A stretch of DNA of 64,000 nt from Lathyrus oleraceus. Lineage: Eukaryota; Streptophyta; Magnoliopsida; Fabales; Fabaceae. The notes under the pieces were generated by a model that did not search any database, was not told where the DNA came from, and was given only the letters and a program-made list of their open reading frames with translations. The position numbers were made by a program, and so were the translations under genes. Below are positions 21,564 to 33,557 of the stretch, one piece after another (the stretch's first letter is position 1; each line of letters starts with the position of its first letter). The stretch covers positions 229,540,539-229,604,538 of the forward strand of contig NC_066581.1 in assembly GCF_024323335.1 (NCBI RefSeq), written 5' to 3'.

Positions 21564-22829
21564 GTGGCTTTTGGCAAACCCTGCAGCTCTCTCGCCGCCG
21601 TCTCTCTGCTTCGTTCAATTTTTCTCTTCCAGCCGTGCAAACATACCATTATTTTTACAGTTTTTGCTTTATTTGCAATTTTTATTTTCTTTTCCAGCAA
21701 TTCCTTTAAGCACTTAATTAATTTTTCACACAATAGTTTCTACACCGGAAACTATTGTGTACCTTTTACTAGATCTAACGTTACGTTAGATCCTAGATTT
21801 TTATTCCTTCGTTTTTTATTTTCCTATCCGATTGAAGAATTCAAGAACAAATCCAACCGGTCTGTGGTGGAGTGTTCAAGACTGCTATTAATTACTCAGG
21901 TTCTTTAATTATTGTTTGAATTTATATATGCCCTTTTATTGTTTATTTATATTATTTGTCTGAGATGGATTTATTTGTGCATTGTTTAGATCTGTTTAGC
22001 ATGTCTGGCTAATTTATTTAGGTATCGGTATGTAAAGTAAGCGGAATGAAGGAATCGAAACTAAGTTGGTTAAATTACGTTTAAAAATAAAGTCACTCTT
22101 TTTATGGTCACAATTTACAGGTTTAATAACAAAGTTTTTGTACGAGAGTAAAAGACATAAAGAAGTTAAATTCAATAGAACGAGAGTTTGAGTTTTTAAC
22201 TGGACATAGTAAATTGAGCATTAATTCTAAATCAGGGCGAAAGCAATTTTTAGAGTTAATTAAATTCTAATCTTTTTCAAAAAGTATTTTTAAAAGTTAA
22301 ATGTGAGGACGAGAGTTAAGCATTTGAATTTAATTATATAATCTAAGTCAACAGAGCGAGAGTTTGAGACGAGGGTGTTTAAACGATTAGTGTTTTCTTA
22401 AAAAAGAGTTTCTATAGATTCTGTTGGTTTCAAAAGGTGATTTTGGACTTAACCAATAAGTGACAGCTGCGTTAATATAAAGTCATAGTCTATTCAACAG
22501 AGGGAGAGTTTGAGAAAGGACTTTTAATCAATGGTATTTACTGAAAAGATTTATTTTAAAAAACCAAGAAACCAACGAAGATTTGATTCCCTAATTATGA
22601 CGAACTACATACCGATATCCGCTTAATTGATATTTAATCTAGATCTTATTTTAGTTTTAACTTTTCCCCCGAACAATCAAAGTATCATCCGCCTTAGCTT
22701 TACGAAGTAACCTTAGAAAACGGTATATCGATTCATAAGTCCCTGTGGGATCGATATCTTTTAAAACTACGCGATAGAACTGTGCACTTGCAGTTTGTAC
22801 CCCAAATTCGACTCATAAAGTCGCGATCA

Positions 22830-22834
22830 TTGCT
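22830..22834. repeat. Target site duplication of the Athila element, right copy (TTGCT)
   Basis: TTGCT follows the GCGATCA end and matches 4459-4463. The Ogre A LTR resumes with TCATGAGCAAGGCAC. Confidence 0.97.
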
Positions 22835-23286
22835 TCATGAGCAAGGCACAGTCAATGCACATTTAAATTAGGGTTTCCTTGGGAAACAATCCTCAAGCCC
22901 TTTGGGTTATCTTGATCAAATTGGAAAATTGAGATACTTGGGAGACATATATGATGATTAAGAGCTTTTTGGACCATTGTCATGCTTGTTCTCATCCTCA
23001 TCTAGCCACTTCATTGAGCTTAGGAGCCTCCTAGGAGCATTGGAGCACATGATCACTTGAGCTTCAAAACAAAAAGAGTTAGTGACATATTTTTATGCTT
23101 TTGGTTAGTAATCAAAATAAGAAAAACAATAATATAAAATACAATCATGCTTGGTGGTCTCAAACCACTCACACAAGTCCCACCCCTAGGGTTAAGGAGC
23201 CAAACATGCTATGATCAATGAGGCAATGCATTGAGCAAATGCTATGATGCCATGAGGGATCTTTGGGTCAAAATTAGGGTCTTACA
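22835..23286 (-). repeat. Ogre A 3' LTR, second part
   Basis: This 452-bp remainder of the left LTR ends AGGGTCTTACA, which on the minus strand is the TG terminus (TGTAAGACCC). It aligns with 39755-40206 with few differences. Confidence 0.92.
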
Positions 23287-23300
23287 AATGCCCCTATTTA
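23287..23300 (-). other. Ogre A polypurine tract
   Basis: On the minus strand AAATAGGGGCATT directly precedes the LTR terminus TGTAAGACCC. Its position and purine content fit the PPT that primes plus-strand DNA. Confidence 0.6.
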
Positions 23301-25734
23301 AGGTCATTCTAGTCGGAGATATGAAGGTTAAAATCTTCGTCTCGACGAGGTAGAATGGACTTAAATAATAACAAAGAGACGAATTTTGGTCCCTAAGAGA
23401 CCTCATGATGCAAATGTATGCATGCAAAATAAAATCTTCATGGTGAATAATTACCATGAAGGAAAGAAATCAGGAGAAACTGAAAAATCCATAGGAGTAA
23501 CACACTCACTAGGGAGACCGAAACTCTGGGAAAAATGAGGTAAAACTGCGTGAGCAGGTCACGACTTGAAAACTTGCTAAGAGATACGAAGGAATTCCAT
23601 GAAAATAAATCGGTGGAAAGACTCGAGCTGACGCAAAGATGCATGTATTGGGGAATATGCCAATACAACAAAACTATCCATAAAGGACACATCGGATAAA
23701 GATCCGGACTCAGACAAGGATGTCCACAAAGGACTCAGCTGAGGCAGAAACAACGAGATATTACCGGCTACTAGGTAATAAACTCAAAGAGAGACATGTT
23801 ATCAAAACACCAGTTACTGGGTGAAAGAACGACACGCTCAGGGAGAAAGAATATCTAAGATAGGTATAAGGGTGAGAGATATCAATCATCCGAAACGTCT
23901 GAGGAGGACCTAAAAGGAACATCTCAACTCAGGAAAGTCTGACTCCACAGGGGACAAAAAGTCATAATAGGGAGCAAAAAGAAGGAACACCAGGGACACC
24001 GGTTACTGGGCATATAATAGGTGACCAACCAGGCGTGAATTGGGAACATATCCAAGACACTCATCATCCGCAAGGAGGGGTGAAAAAGCAAACTCGACTT
24101 ACAGGATGGACATTCGATTCCACAAGGAAATACAAACCTTACTCAACTGGGGAAGAAAAAAGACTTCGACTGAAGAGCGCATGAGATATATTATATATTA
24201 CCATCATAACATAGATAACATACTCGCATGGAAGATTATCCACAACCGGTTACTGGGTTAATGAAGGATAAATCGACCGAAAAGAAAGGACATCAGGATA
24301 CCGGCTACTGGGCGGTATACTCAAAACGAAGGAACATCAATACCGGCTACTTGGTAAAGACAACCAACAAAGAGGGGATTACATCTACCGGTTACTGGGT
24401 AGAAAACCACAGAAAATAGGACTTACAACTACCGGTTACTGGGTAGAAGGCCACAAAAATCGTTGGGGAAAAGGTTGAACAATTACTGGTTACCAAGCAA
24501 TTGAACAACTGAACCACAAGGAAACTGCAAGGGATAACAAGAAAGGAGTAAATCTAGGAACAAACTAGAAAGACACAATTAAACAAGACTCAACCCAATA
24601 AGGATATAACTCAGGGGGGAGTGATTCCATCCCAACACATAATTGAGGTGGAAACTGAAATAATAATCATCCACGAGGGCATAACTCAGTGGGGAATAAA
24701 GAAGGAAAGATAGACACCTTCTGCCTATGGGGCTGACTCTATATGGGGAGATCAGACACGGACAATCTGCTTGGAGTAGAGCATTTCACCAATAACAGGA
24801 GATAACAAGCAAAGATATATGGCAAAGAATGCAATCATGAATATCTGAATGCTATAGTTATGCATGATTTGTGTATGATTAATGCTGAAAAACAGACATA
24901 TCTAACACAAACAGGTCCGAGAATCAATGGACGGACATCCGGCACAACATCTCAAAAAGAAAGGCAAATCCTACAGGAGAAATCAGCTCTGGTGAGGATG
25001 CATCTAATACGGGAAGACATTGATCACCACTGGGATAGGCAAAGTCACAACTGCCAACTACCAGGGACTTCTCGTCCATTCTCGGGGATGAGTGGCTGAA
25101 TATCGATAAGATCTGTCAAAGAAGAAACTCTACTGGGGAACTTATCAAGGAAAGATATACAAATCCGTGGGGCTCAACACCGGATAGATATTCATCAATC
25201 AAAACATTCCCTTCTAACTACTGGAGAGACCATCTCTGCTAAGGGGAGATAAAACAAATCGCTCCGTTGGGGAAGGAAGCAACACGTTTTCCTCAGCATC
25301 TCTCAATTCTTAGAAGAAAACTTCAACCACGGAGGGAACCCACATTATCAAACTTGGGTCAGGCAATCCTGCCGGGGATAAGCTGTAGGCAACCCTCAAA
25401 GGAAACATGTTGGGGATAGAAGAGAAACAGGTCTTCCACCAACTGCTCTAAATCACTTCCTGCTGAGGAGACAACCTGAAAAATGATGAAGAGGACATAA
25501 ACATGCCAGAATATGAACAAACGTCTTTCCCTTTTGGAAATCGTACTATCCTTAGGAGAGCACTGAAGACGCTTCGACTATCTTTCATTCATTGTGAATG
25601 TTCATTTTGCTTAAAAACACTTTATAAAAACTTTATTTGTGTAAAACAATGATATTTATTAATTAAAACATGCAAACATTTGTTAAACATAAACAAATAA
25701 GAGTGCAAAGAATCGGATAAAGGCTCAAATTTAT
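23301..25734 (-). other. Ogre A 3' untranslated region with dispersed short repeats
   Basis: No coding domain is recognisable over about 2.4 kb. The motif ACCGGTTACTGGGT, or close variants, occurs at least eight times between about 23762 and 24445, in irregular spacing and best conserved near 24389 and 24430. Phrases such as CTCAACTGGGG and GGGGATAAC also recur. Long, variable 3' UTRs with repeats are known for Tat/Ogre elements. The repeats do not form a regular tandem array here. Confidence 0.7.
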
Positions 25735-26005
25735 TTAATAGAATGGTAGTCCGCAAATGGCAAGACTCCATGGATCTTTACAAATTTGAAATTGGTGATA
25801 TATATTGGAAAAAGGGCTACATTGAACATAATGACCGTTTCTCCACCAACTCTGAATCCACTGTATTTGAAGCTTCAGTTGATGATGAGTGAAAGAGAAT
25901 TTTTGACAGATGACTGCTGTAGAGCAAAGTCTTGTCAGGGTGCAGTTACTTTCCAAATCCCTAATTTTTGCCTAGATTTCCCCAAGGTGAGGTACTCAAT
26001 CTAGC

Positions 26006-26131
<126 letters not shown>

Positions 26132-26139
26132 ATGTCTCT

Positions 26140-26236
26140 AACTTTTGCCTGGACCGCTCTTTCGGGTTTTCAATCCACCGAGACGCTCATTTTTGCCTAA
26201 GTCGCCCTTTCGGGTTTTCAACTTAGCGAGCTATTC
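26140..26236. repeat. Imperfect tandem duplication after the Ogre A integrase
   Basis: The phrase TTTCGGGTTTTCAA, preceded by TTTTGCCT and followed by a short C/G-rich tail, occurs twice, with anchors about 50 bases apart. It is noncoding and sits just beyond the integrase stop. Confidence 0.6.
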
Positions 26237-26246
26237 TGTTTTTATT

Positions 26247-27272
26247 TTAGGCGAAGTATTTCTTGACTGCATCTGAATTCACAGGACGAGTGAAATCCTC
26301 CCCATCCATAGTTGTAAGCAACAAAGCACCGCCTGAAAAGGCTCTCTTAACAACATATGGACCTTCATAGTTTGGAGTCCACTTGCCCTTGGAATCGGGC
26401 GCGAAAGACAAGACTTTCTTGAGCACAAGGTCACCTTCTCGGAACACACGAGGTTTGACCTTCTTATCAAAGGCTTTCTTCATCCTTTGCTAATATAACT
26501 GACCATGACACATGGCAGTTAATCTCTTCTCTTCAATCAAGTTCAGTTGGTCAAAACGACTCTGAACCCATTCAACCTTAGTCAACTTGGCTTTCATCAA
26601 GACTCTCATTGATGGGATTTCAACCTCCACGGGGAGCACAACCTCCATGCCATATAAAAGAGAGAAAGAGGTTGCCCCTGTTGAAGTGCGGACAGATGTA
26701 CGATAGCCATGCAAAGCAAATGGCAGCATCTCATGCCAATCTTTGTACGTAACAACCATCTTCTTAATAATCTTCTTGATATTCTTGTTAGCAGCTTCAA
26801 CAGCCCCATTCATCTTGGGTCTGTAAGGAGAAGAATTATGATGTGCAATCTTGAACTTGCTACACAACTCTTTCATCATCTTGTTGTTCAAGTTAGATCC
26901 ATTACCAGTAATGATCTTGTCTGGCACACCATATCGGCATATGAGTTGGTTCTTGATAAACCTCACAACCACCTGCCTGGTCACATTCGCATACGATACC
27001 GCTTCAACCCACTTGGTGAAGTAATCAATAGGTACGAGAATAAAACGGTGACCGTTCGACGCCTTTGGTTCAATCATGCCAATCATGTCAATTCCCCACA
27101 TGGTGAAAGGCCATGGTGAGGAAATAACATTCAGAAGTGTCGGGGGAATATGAATCTTATCCGTATAGATTTGACACTTGTGGCATTTCTTCACGTATTT
27201 GCAGCAGTCAGACTCCATTGTCAGCCAATAGTAGTCGGTTCTCAACATCTTCTTTGCCATGGCATGTCCATT
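26247..27272 (-). pseudogene. pol: Ogre A integrase, catalytic aspartate lost
   Basis: The zinc-binding region HEVHEGSFGTH...CCKYVKKCHKC spans the frameshift joint with RT/RNase H near 27272. The core has the first D in MWGIDMIGMI. At the second position it reads IITGNGSNLNN (about 26900), where Ogre integrases have an aspartate, so the triad is broken. The glutamate is present in MNGAVEAANKN. A TAG stop near 26494 separates the last 79 residues (MKKAFDKKVKPRVF to KKYFA), which carry the C-terminal domain with KWTPNYEGPYVV. The catalytic change makes the copy inactive even without the frameshift and stop. Confidence 0.88.
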
Positions 27273-29722
27273 GGATGAGTACCAAATGAACCTTCATGGA
27301 CTTCGTGTCTATCCACGCATCTGAGCAGAACCATGTCAAAATTCCTCTTATAGAGCACATCACCATTAAGGTAGAAACTGCCGGATAATCTCCTCAAAGT
27401 CTTCTTATCTTTAACAGATGCCCCAGGCGGGTAAGTCTGACTCTGAAGAAAACACTTGATATCATAATACCATGGCTTATCATCTTTTACTTCCTCAACT
27501 GCAAACATGTGGGCTGGTTTATCCAAGCGCATCACGGTAATATTGGGGACTTCATTCCAGTACTTCACCACAATCATTGAAGCAAGCGTAGCAAGAGCAT
27601 CCTCCATTCGATTCTCATCTCGAGGGATATGATGGAAGTCAACCTTAGTAAAGAAAGTTGAAATCTTCCTCGCATAATCTCTGTATGGGATGAGGCCAGG
27701 CTGATTCGTCTCCCATTCACCTTTAATCTGATTAACAGCAAGGGCCGAATCACCATAAACATCAAGATGTTTGATCCTAAGATCAATACACTCTTCCAAA
27801 CCCATAATACAGGCCTCATACTCCGCCATATTATTCGTGCATTTGAAATTTAGCCTTACTGTAAAAGGAAAATGTGTGCCTTGAGGAGTAATAATCACTG
27901 CCCCAATACCATTTCCATACTGATTGACAGCGCCATCAAACACCATACCCCATCGGGAACCAGGCTCTGGCCCTTCATCGAGCGTAGGCTCATCACAATC
28001 TTTCATCTTCAAATACAGAATCTCCTCATCAGGGAAGTCATACTGAATAGACTGATGATCTTCAATTGGTTGATGTGTAAAATGGTTAGCCAAGATACTC
28101 CCTTTAATAGCTTTTTGAGCTCGATACTCGATATCATACTCAGATAACAACATCTGCCAACGGGCAATCCTCCCAGTTAAAGCAGGCTTCTCAAAGACAT
28201 ACTTGATTAGATCCATTTTGGATATCAACCAAGTGGTATGATTTAACATATACTGGCGTAAACGCTTAGCAGCCCAAGCCAAAGCACAACATGTCTTCTC
28301 AAGCATTGAGTACCGAGACTGACAATCAGTAAACTTCTTACTCAAGTAGTATATGGCATACTCTTTCTTTCCTGATTCATCTTGCTGACCCAATACACAT
28401 CCCATGGAATCATCAAGCACAGTCAAGTACATAATCAATGGTCTTCCTTCAACAGGCAGAGACAGAATCGAAGGCTCAGACAAATACTCTTTGATACTGT
28501 CAAAGGCCTTTTGGCAGTCGTCGGTCCAATCATGACGCTGATCTTTCCGGAGGAGCTTGAATATAGGCCCGCATGTGGCAGTCATATGGGATATAAATCT
28601 CGAAATGTAATTCAAGCGGCCAAGAAAACCTCGGACTTGCTTTTCAGTTTTGGGCGCAGGCATCTCCTGTATTGCTTTGACCTTGGCAGGATCAACTTCA
28701 GTACCTCTCTCGCTGACAATAAAGCCAAATAACTTGCCGGAACGGACTCCAAATGTACACTTGTTCAGATTCCGGCGGAGTTTATACTTCCTCAAACGCT
28801 GGAAAAGCTTCAACAAGTGTTCTACATGTTCAACTTCCGTTTTCGACTTTGCAATCATATCATCAACATACACCTCAATCTCTTTGTGTATCATGTCATG
28901 AAACAAGGTAGTCATAGCACGTTGATACGTGGCTCCGGTGTTCTTCAAACCGAAGGGCATCACTCGATAACAAAATGTTCCCCAAGGTGTGATGAATGTT
29001 GTCTTCTCCATATCCTCGGGTGCCATTTTAATCTGATTATAACCGGAAAATCCATCCATAAATGAAAAGACATTGAATTTAGCCGTATTGTCTACCAACA
29101 TATCAATGTGTGGTAGAGGAAAATCATCTTTTGGACTAGCTTTATTCAAGTCACGGTAGTCCACACACATTCATACTTTTCCATCTTTCTTAGGCACGGG
29201 CACAATATTGGCCACCCATTGAGGATATGTAGAAGTCACCAGAATCCCCGCATCAATTTGCTTCTGCACTTCTTCTTTAATCTTCACTGCCATATCAGGA
29301 TGAGTTCTTTTGAGCTTCTGCTTCACAGGCACACACTCAGGTTTCAATGGCAAGAAATATTGCACGATATCAGTATCCAGACCAGGCAGGTCTTCATATT
29401 ACCAGGCAAAGACGTCGACATATTCTCGTAGCAACTCAATCAACCCCTTCTTAACAGACTCTTCAAGGAGTGCCCCAATCTTCACTTCACGAACGCAGTC
29501 TTCAGACCCCAAGTTGACTGTTTCTAGATTCTCAAGATGTGGCTGAATGATCTTCTCCTCGTGCTCAAGCAGACGGGTAATCTCATCAGGAATCTCTTCA
29601 ACATCATCTTCTTCTGCCTCAAATACATGGAACTCAAAGTTGGGAGATGGTGTTGGATCATTATGTTCAATGGGTTTGATTAACCTCCATAATGATTTTG
29701 AGTATAAAAGAGATTTCAGAAT
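27242..29722 (-). pseudogene. pol: Ogre A reverse transcriptase, RNase H and second RNase H
   Basis: The coding strand starts after a putative intron, with the acidic linker FEFHVFEAEEDD. TAA at 29401-29399 and TGA at 29173-29171 interrupt it. RT motifs are intact: MCVDYRDLNKASPKDDFPLP, SGYNQIKM, MPFGLKNTGATYQRAM and YVDDMIAKS. The canonical RNase H (about residues 245-330 from 29170) lacks the usual final TDH motif. An archaeal-type RNase H follows, with FDGAVNQYGNGIGAV, NNMAEYEACI, GDSALAVNQ and DALATLAS supplying D, E, D and D. Such a dual RNase H is a known Tat/Ogre trait. A one-base deletion near 27272 shifts the frame before integrase. Confidence 0.9.
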
Positions 29723-29950
29723 CTAAGCAAAGCAAGTCATTATGCAAATGAAAAGATTGATTTTATTCTCTTTTTTAGGGTTTTATGGTGATCACCAATT
29801 TCATGAAAAAAGCAAAAAGCAAAAATAATTTGGAAAAACACACATTTAACATGTGATTATTGAATGAATATCATTGTATTAATCAAATTGTGCCAACAAT
29901 GTCTTCACTTCTCCTTTTGGCATGGGAGAAGTGTTTTTAAGCAAAATGAA
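29723..29950 (-). other. Putative Ogre intron between protease and RT
   Basis: This is an AT-rich noncoding stretch between the protease ORF stop (29955) and the resumed RT frame. On the minus strand it ends TTGCTTTGCTTAG, a plausible 3' splice site at 29723. Ogre elements are known to carry an intron at this position. The donor is ambiguous (GTAATG or GTCAAC near 29955-29965), so the boundaries are approximate. Confidence 0.5.
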
Positions 29951-29954
29951 CACA

Positions 29955-31724
29955 TTACGTTGACTTGTGGATAACTGTTTGAACATCAACAACGACCCAA
30001 TTATTGCAGATTCCTCCAGGTATGACAAAGTTGCCAAGGTCTTCCTCTTCATCATCTTCAACAATGGCAGCAGCCTCCTGATCTTCAACTGTGTGGATAA
30101 AACCTCCACTCTGGAACAACCCATGCTCATTGGAAACACTAGAAGAATATCCTATGCCAGCACGAGACTTGTTATCTTCCATCTTGATCATTTTCCCCAA
30201 ACCAGTAGTTGCGCCATGCTCAATGGCCAACTTCGCATCATTATAGGAGACAAATGAAGAAAGTCCTTTCCTCGAAGGCTCAGCAATAGACAAGGCTTGG
30301 AACGGAGTCCCAACCTCATCCTCAACATCAATATAGGAAAAGGAAGATAAATGATTGACCAAGAGAGCCTTCTCTCCCCCTATCACCACCAGCTTCTTGT
30401 TTTTCACAAACTTCAACTTTTGGTGTAGGGTGGATGTCACGGCGCCTGCCTCGTGAATCCATAGTCTGCCAAGCAAACAACTGTAAGACGGATGAATATC
30501 CATGACCTGGAAAGTGATCTGAAAATTACTAGGCCCAATCTTGATCGGGAGTTCTAATTCGCCGATCACAGTTTTGCGCGATCCATCAAACGCCTTCACA
30601 ACCACTCCACTCTGCCTCATGGGAGGCCCCTGGTATGAAAGTTTAGCTAGAGTGGATTTTGGCAACACATTAAGTGATGATCATGTATCCACCAACACAT
30701 TGGACAAGGAATCATCCTTACAGTTCATGGATATGTGTAAAGCCAAATTATGGTATTTTCCCTCCTCGGGAAGATCAGCATCACAGAAGCTCAAGTTGTT
30801 GCAAGCGGTTATATTTGCAACAATGCTATCAAACTGCTCTATTGTGACATCATGGTCCACATATGCCACGTCCAACACCCTCTGTAAAGCTTCGCGATGT
30901 GGCTCAGAATTCATCAACAAAGATAAGACAGATATCTTTGATGGAGTTTGTAGCAGCTGATCAACAACATTATATTCACTCCTCTTGATGAGCCTTAACA
31001 TCTCATCACCATCCTCTTTCATAATGTCAGACTGGCCAACCAGGATAGGAGTGTTATTATTCTTGACAGTAACAGGGTCAACAACAGGAACATAATTGTT
31101 TGAAGAAGAAGTCCCCACGGGACCGGCAGGATTAACAGCAGCCTCCTTCACAATGTCTTCATGGGATTTCGGTTGCACCGAGAAAATACGACCACTACGG
31201 GTCACACCACTGACATCTGAAATGCTAACAACAGAGGTTGAGGGCAACGACACCTCCTTCCCATCTTCTAACATGACTGCGTTGTATCTGTAGGGAACAA
31301 CCTTGTCAGATACATATGGGACAGGGCCCGCTGGCTTGATTACAAGAGCTGGCAATACCTTCTTCTTACTGCCATCATACTTGACAACAACAGACTCAGG
31401 AATTCTGAATACAGGGGAGATAACATCGACTTCGTCCTCGTTATGTTTCTGAAGTATTTCAATCATTCCCTGATCAATCATCTCTTGGATGTCCTTTTTT
31501 ACTCGACGACATCCTCTCTCATTGATAGTGCACACCTGACACCTATCATGGTCATGCTCGTAGTGGTTGTGTTCACACAATAGCTTATGCATCTCAACCA
31601 AAGATTGCCTTATGTCATTAACATACAAGACTTTATACTTGCCAGGACAACCCTGGACCATGTTAACAGCTGCTTTCCCATGCTCGGGCAATGGGTTCTT
31701 CTTAACATTTAGACCTACGTCATC
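29955..31724 (-). pseudogene. pro: Ogre A protease region with a stop in the active site
   Basis: The frame is entered after a frameshift at a T run near 31725 and starts around DVGLNVKKNPLPEHG. A long linker contains CEHNHYEHDHDRCQVC, a possible zinc-binding stretch, and VTRSGRIFSV. The aspartic protease active site reads VLVDT, then TGA (30680-30678), then SSLNVLPKS: the stop replaces the glycine of the D-T-G triad. Downstream, SCLLGRLWIHEAGAVTSTLHQKLKF and other protease-family motifs continue in the same frame to TAA at 29955. No active protease can be made without readthrough. Confidence 0.88.
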
Positions 31725-33267
31725 GAAAAAAATATCCCACTTCTCACAAGGTCTTGCACCTTGGTCTTCAACGGGTAACAGTTCTCCACGTCATGTTCGG
31801 GAGCACCGAAATGATATACACAATGAAGCTCTGGCTTATACCACCACTGAGGGTTGGTTGGTACAGCAGGAGGATCTCGCGGAGTTATCAGCTTTCTATC
31901 GATCAAAGAAGGATAGAGCTCAGCATATGTCATCGGAATCGGGTCAAAAGTTACCCTCTTCCTCTCGTAGTTGCTGGTGCTGGTGTTATTGTTGTTGTGA
32001 GGCTGGTAGGCCTGTTGTTGTTGACGATGTTGTTGTTGTTGTTACTGATGATGAACTTCTCTAAAAGCAGGTGCTATATGAGCCACCTAGTGTTGGTTGA
32101 CGGCAGGACGCACATCCTTCCTCCTTACAGAGGGCCTTCTTTTAATATGGGAGGACACCGATGAGTCTCTCCCTCCTTCTTCCTCGCAAAGCCTCCATAC
32201 TTCTTTGCTGAGGATCTGTCATCTTTGGATAATCGTCCTTCACGGGCCCCTTCTTCCAATCTCATCCCCATATTCACCATTTCGGTGAAGTCTGAGGGAG
32301 CACTGGCAATCATTCTTTCATAATAGAAAGAACTCAAAGTCTTCAAGAAGATCTTTGTCATCTCCTTCTCTTCCAGGGGTGGCACTATCTGAGCTGCCAG
32401 TTCTCGCCATCTCTGGGCGTACTCCTTGAAGGTCTTATTGTCCTTCTGCGATATCGCCCTCAACTGGTCCCTGTCTGGAGCCATATCCATATTATATTTA
32501 TACTTCTTGACGAAGGCCTCACCTAGATTGTTGAAAGTGTGGATGCTAGCACTCTCCAGCCCCATATACCACCGGAGCACAGCACCTGTCAAGCTATCCT
32601 GAAAGTAGTGGATCAGCAGTTGGTCATTATCAGTTTATGTGGACATCTTGCGAGCATACATCACAAGATGGCTGAGTAGGCATGTATTTCCCTTATACTT
32701 CTCAAAGTCAGGCACTTTGAATTTGATAGGGATCTTCACGTTGGGCACTAGGCACAACTCAGCAACACTTTTACCAAAGAGGTCCTTACCCCTCAAAGTC
32801 TTCAGTTCCTTGCGCAGCTCAAGGAATTAGTCTTTCATTTCGTCCATCTTCTTATATACGTCTGGGCCCTCAGATGGCTCGGAATGATAGATGGTGTCTT
32901 CAACACGAGGTAATGTGTGCACAACGGGAGGTGGCACATATAGGACCGGGCTAGATGTCGGCAAAGAAGCGAGAGTAGGAGCAAAACCCTCTGGCACAAA
33001 ATTAGGAGGCATCCCCCAAGGGAATCCGGCTGGCATAGACGGAGCGAAGTGGGCTGTTGCAGCAGGCACCATTGACGTTGCTATCTCAGATATGACATTC
33101 CTCGCGGGAGGAGTTGCAGGAGTTGGTGAAGCTTGGCTCTGGGCGGCCAGAACTGACTCTATCATGAAAGTCAGCCTAGCAATCTCTTTCTTCAATTCCC
33201 TGTTCTCTTGCTCTAAATGCTCCATTATCCTTGGATGATTCGCTCTAGTATTGTACCGGTGCGTCAA
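31715..33267 (-). pseudogene. gag: Ogre A gag with stops and frameshift
   Basis: The conserved N-terminus THRYNTRANHPRIMEHLEQENREL is preceded by TTG, not ATG, at 33267; the first internal methionine is residue 15. The P-rich region is followed by TAA at 32829-32827. Then come KDLFGK, VPDFEKYKGNTC and a second TAA near 32636. The gag core follows with LTGAVLRWYMGLESASI, FKEYAQRWRELAAQIVPPLEEKEM and FYYERMIAS. A frameshift near 32150 precedes a Q-rich stretch and the C-terminal part (MTYAELYPSL...CVYHFGAPEHDVENC), which ends at a poly-T frameshift near 31720. Confidence 0.85.
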
Positions 33268-33557
33268 CTTGTCTTCAAAATAAATGAAGAGCCAAGAGTT
33301 AGACCATTGATCAAGAGCTCAGAACAAAACCTGCTTATGCATATGATGCATGCAATGTTTGTGCATATGGTTTATTTTTAATCAGATGAATTTCTTAGAG
33401 ATCTATTTTGCAAATATTTGAAAATGTTTTACTTTTAAGACATACATGGAATACTCATAACAATAATATTTGGAAACTTTTCACACCAACGAAGTAGTAA
33501 AGTTTTGGTAACCAAATACAATACAAGAGAAAAGGAGAATGAACATCCTATGGAGCC

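Larger units (their letters stand above)
4464..22829 (+). mobile_element. Athila-clade (Cyclops-like) Ty3/gypsy retrotransposon with an internal solo LTR
   Basis: This is an 18,366-bp element, or about 13.4 kb without the nested solo LTR. The order is 5' LTR (4464-6184), tRNA-Asp-type PBS (6191-6209), gag, protease, RT, RNase H, integrase, two tandem hairpins, first 3' ORF, internal promoter, second 3' ORF, hairpin/purine module 1, noncoding region, hairpin/PPT module 2, and 3' LTR (21108-22829). TG...CA ends and perfect TSDs are present. The two LTRs differ by about 19 substitutions and one indel (about 1.1 percent). The plant substitution rate often used for LTRs, 1.3e-8 per site per year, would give roughly 0.4 million years. 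Coding regions hold at least four in-frame stops and several frameshifts. The Cyclops likeness is from memory of the clade, not from a search. Confidence 0.92.
21108..22829 (+). repeat. Athila 3' LTR
   Basis: This 1722-bp LTR has the same ends as the 5' copy. It differs by about 19 substitutions and one indel, for example in the stretch GTTACGAGTGTAACA near 21390 within the palindrome cluster. It carries the TATA box at 21556-21563. Confidence 0.97.

Noticed and set aside
25735..25956. Minus-strand ORF of 73 codons in the Ogre A 3' UTR
   Set aside because: No domain recognised, and other noncoding stretches give ORFs of similar size. The whole of 25735-26008 is otherwise featureless 3' UTR.
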